From assembly GCF_949628215.1 (NCBI RefSeq), contig NC_134280.1:54214621-54278620 (forward strand): a stretch of 64,000 nucleotides of DNA, in the 5' to 3' direction. Shown here one piece after another: positions 62,786 to 64,000 of this stretch; within the stretch, counting starts at the first letter, position 1, and each line of letters opens with the position of its first letter. The position numbers were made by a program, and so were the translations under genes. Source of the DNA: Phalacrocorax aristotelis (lineage: Eukaryota > Chordata > Aves > Suliformes > Phalacrocoracidae). Under the pieces are notes generated by a model. The model saw only the letters and a list, made by a program, of their open reading frames with translations, made no database searches and was not told the origin of the DNA.

Positions 62786-64000
62786 CTATAAAACAATAAT
62801 TGTAAGTGCAACTGATCAAAGACCCCGTTTAAACCCTGCAGAAAGATCTTATTCTAACCAGTGAGGTTTGCGTAAGGAAAAAGACACTTAGCTATGAATA
62901 CAGAGTAATCTGTGCTTCTACTGTACTTTTATCATATTGCCTTTTATAATCATGGATGAAACAAACAGAGGAAGGAAGATAAATTGATAAGTGATATCTG
63001 TTTTGATATCAATCACTTAAATAGGCATGTGGAATTTCTGCTGTAAACAGTGGATGGGACCTGCAGTTATATCACAGCATCTGTTCCCCTCATTACTACT
63101 GGATAATCCTAACAAAAGCCTTACTGTGCACATTGCTAAGAAGGGCTTGAAAGACTAATTTGAACATCAGCAAGGACACATTTCAGTCTTATACTAAAAG
63201 ATGACTTTTTTTTTACAATAGGATATAGCCCAGCAGGTGTGACTGCTTAGATTTTAGTTGTTTTTAAAATTCTGTCACGTCAGTATACACTTTTATAAAG
63301 GCACTTGATATTAGAATAGCTGGACTTTTTAACAGATAATTTAAGAGAGAGAGTCTTCTCAAGGTGGGAGCACATACCCTATCCTTTCTACAGTAATTAC
63401 CACAAATAATCTGAAAGCAAGAAAAGGTGAAAGTGGAAACCAATTACTAAAAGACAGTAGTTATATTGACTGACTTGGTTACTGGGACAGTACCAAAGCC
63501 CAATAAAGTGAACAGGATTATTGTCACTAGATGTAATGGTCTTTGGACAAAAATTATCCTGAGCATAATTTTTTGGGATGTTTTTTCTTCTCTGACCGGA
63601 GATGGAAACACTTGTGTAGAAAACTGCCACCAGTCCTAGAATGTCATAAATGCATGTTCAGCAATTTATACTGAAACTAATTCATCAAGACAAAAAAGTC
63701 AAACAGAAAGTCTAAATATATGCAAGATAAAAATCCCCACTGGAAAGTTAAAAATAACTGAGTAATTATTACAGTGGGAGAGGAAAAAAAGACTGATAAA
63801 AACAGCATCCAAACACTACATAGTTGAATTCAAGCATCAATTTTCCTATATTGAATGTAAAGTACTAAAAAGTCCTCAGGCCCACCATTCGTCTTTATAT
63901 AAATAAAAACTTCCATAAAGTTTCAGGGAATTACTACATGCTAAATACTGTTTTTAAAAACCGTAACAAATACAATTTAAAATTTAAATACAATTTAAAA
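62786..64000 (-). other. CARS1: CARS1 intron running off the window
   Basis: No sequence encoding the preceding CysRS segment (…TGEEVNSCVE in human) was found, so the next upstream exon lies beyond 64000. AT-rich with no other feature. Confidence 0.75.

Overview
The window is vertebrate nuclear DNA carrying two intron-rich protein-coding genes, both on the minus strand. Exon-by-exon conceptual splicing recovers a complete coding sequence for nucleosome assembly protein 1-like 4 (NAP1L4, 385 codons plus stop) and the last 564 codons of cytoplasmic cysteinyl-tRNA synthetase (CARS1). Every internal junction reads AG|exon|GT in a continuous frame. NAP1L4 and CARS1 are also adjacent and co-oriented in mammals, at the distal edge of the imprinted KCNQ1OT1/CDKN1C domain (human 11p15.5). 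Short introns, very little recognisable interspersed repeat and a single compact CpG island suggest a sauropsid, most likely a bird. That taxonomic call is inference; no species-diagnostic element was found.

Layout: 1-5.55 kb is intergenic, moderately GC-rich at the far left, with an AT-rich homeobox-like block near 193-250 and no gene I can support. 5.56-34.8 kb is NAP1L4: 3' UTR 5.56-6.77 kb, coding exons 6.77-30.66 kb, and a 5' UTR first exon inside a CpG island at about 34.1-35.35 kb. The island has three CCAAT boxes, an NRF1-like site and a YY1-like site. 35.4-41.65 kb is intergenic. 41.66-64 kb is the 3' part of CARS1. Its N-terminal exons (first zinc-ligand Cys, HIGH signature) lie beyond the right edge.

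Both genes are housekeeping. NAP1L4 is a histone H2A-H2B and linker-histone chaperone. CARS1 charges tRNA(Cys). Their adjacency is conserved synteny, not a shared pathway. I found no new enzymatic or defence system. The sequence-level curiosities are a 213-bp perfect 8-bp purine tandem array in the last NAP1L4 intron, a 23-nt coding microexon, a CKQQ (CaaX-like) NAP1L4 C-terminus, a pair of ~95-bp diverged repeats 3.5 kb apart in NAP1L4 introns, a perfect 10-bp-arm palindrome in a CARS1 intron, and a 31-bp minisatellite triplet in another CARS1 intron.
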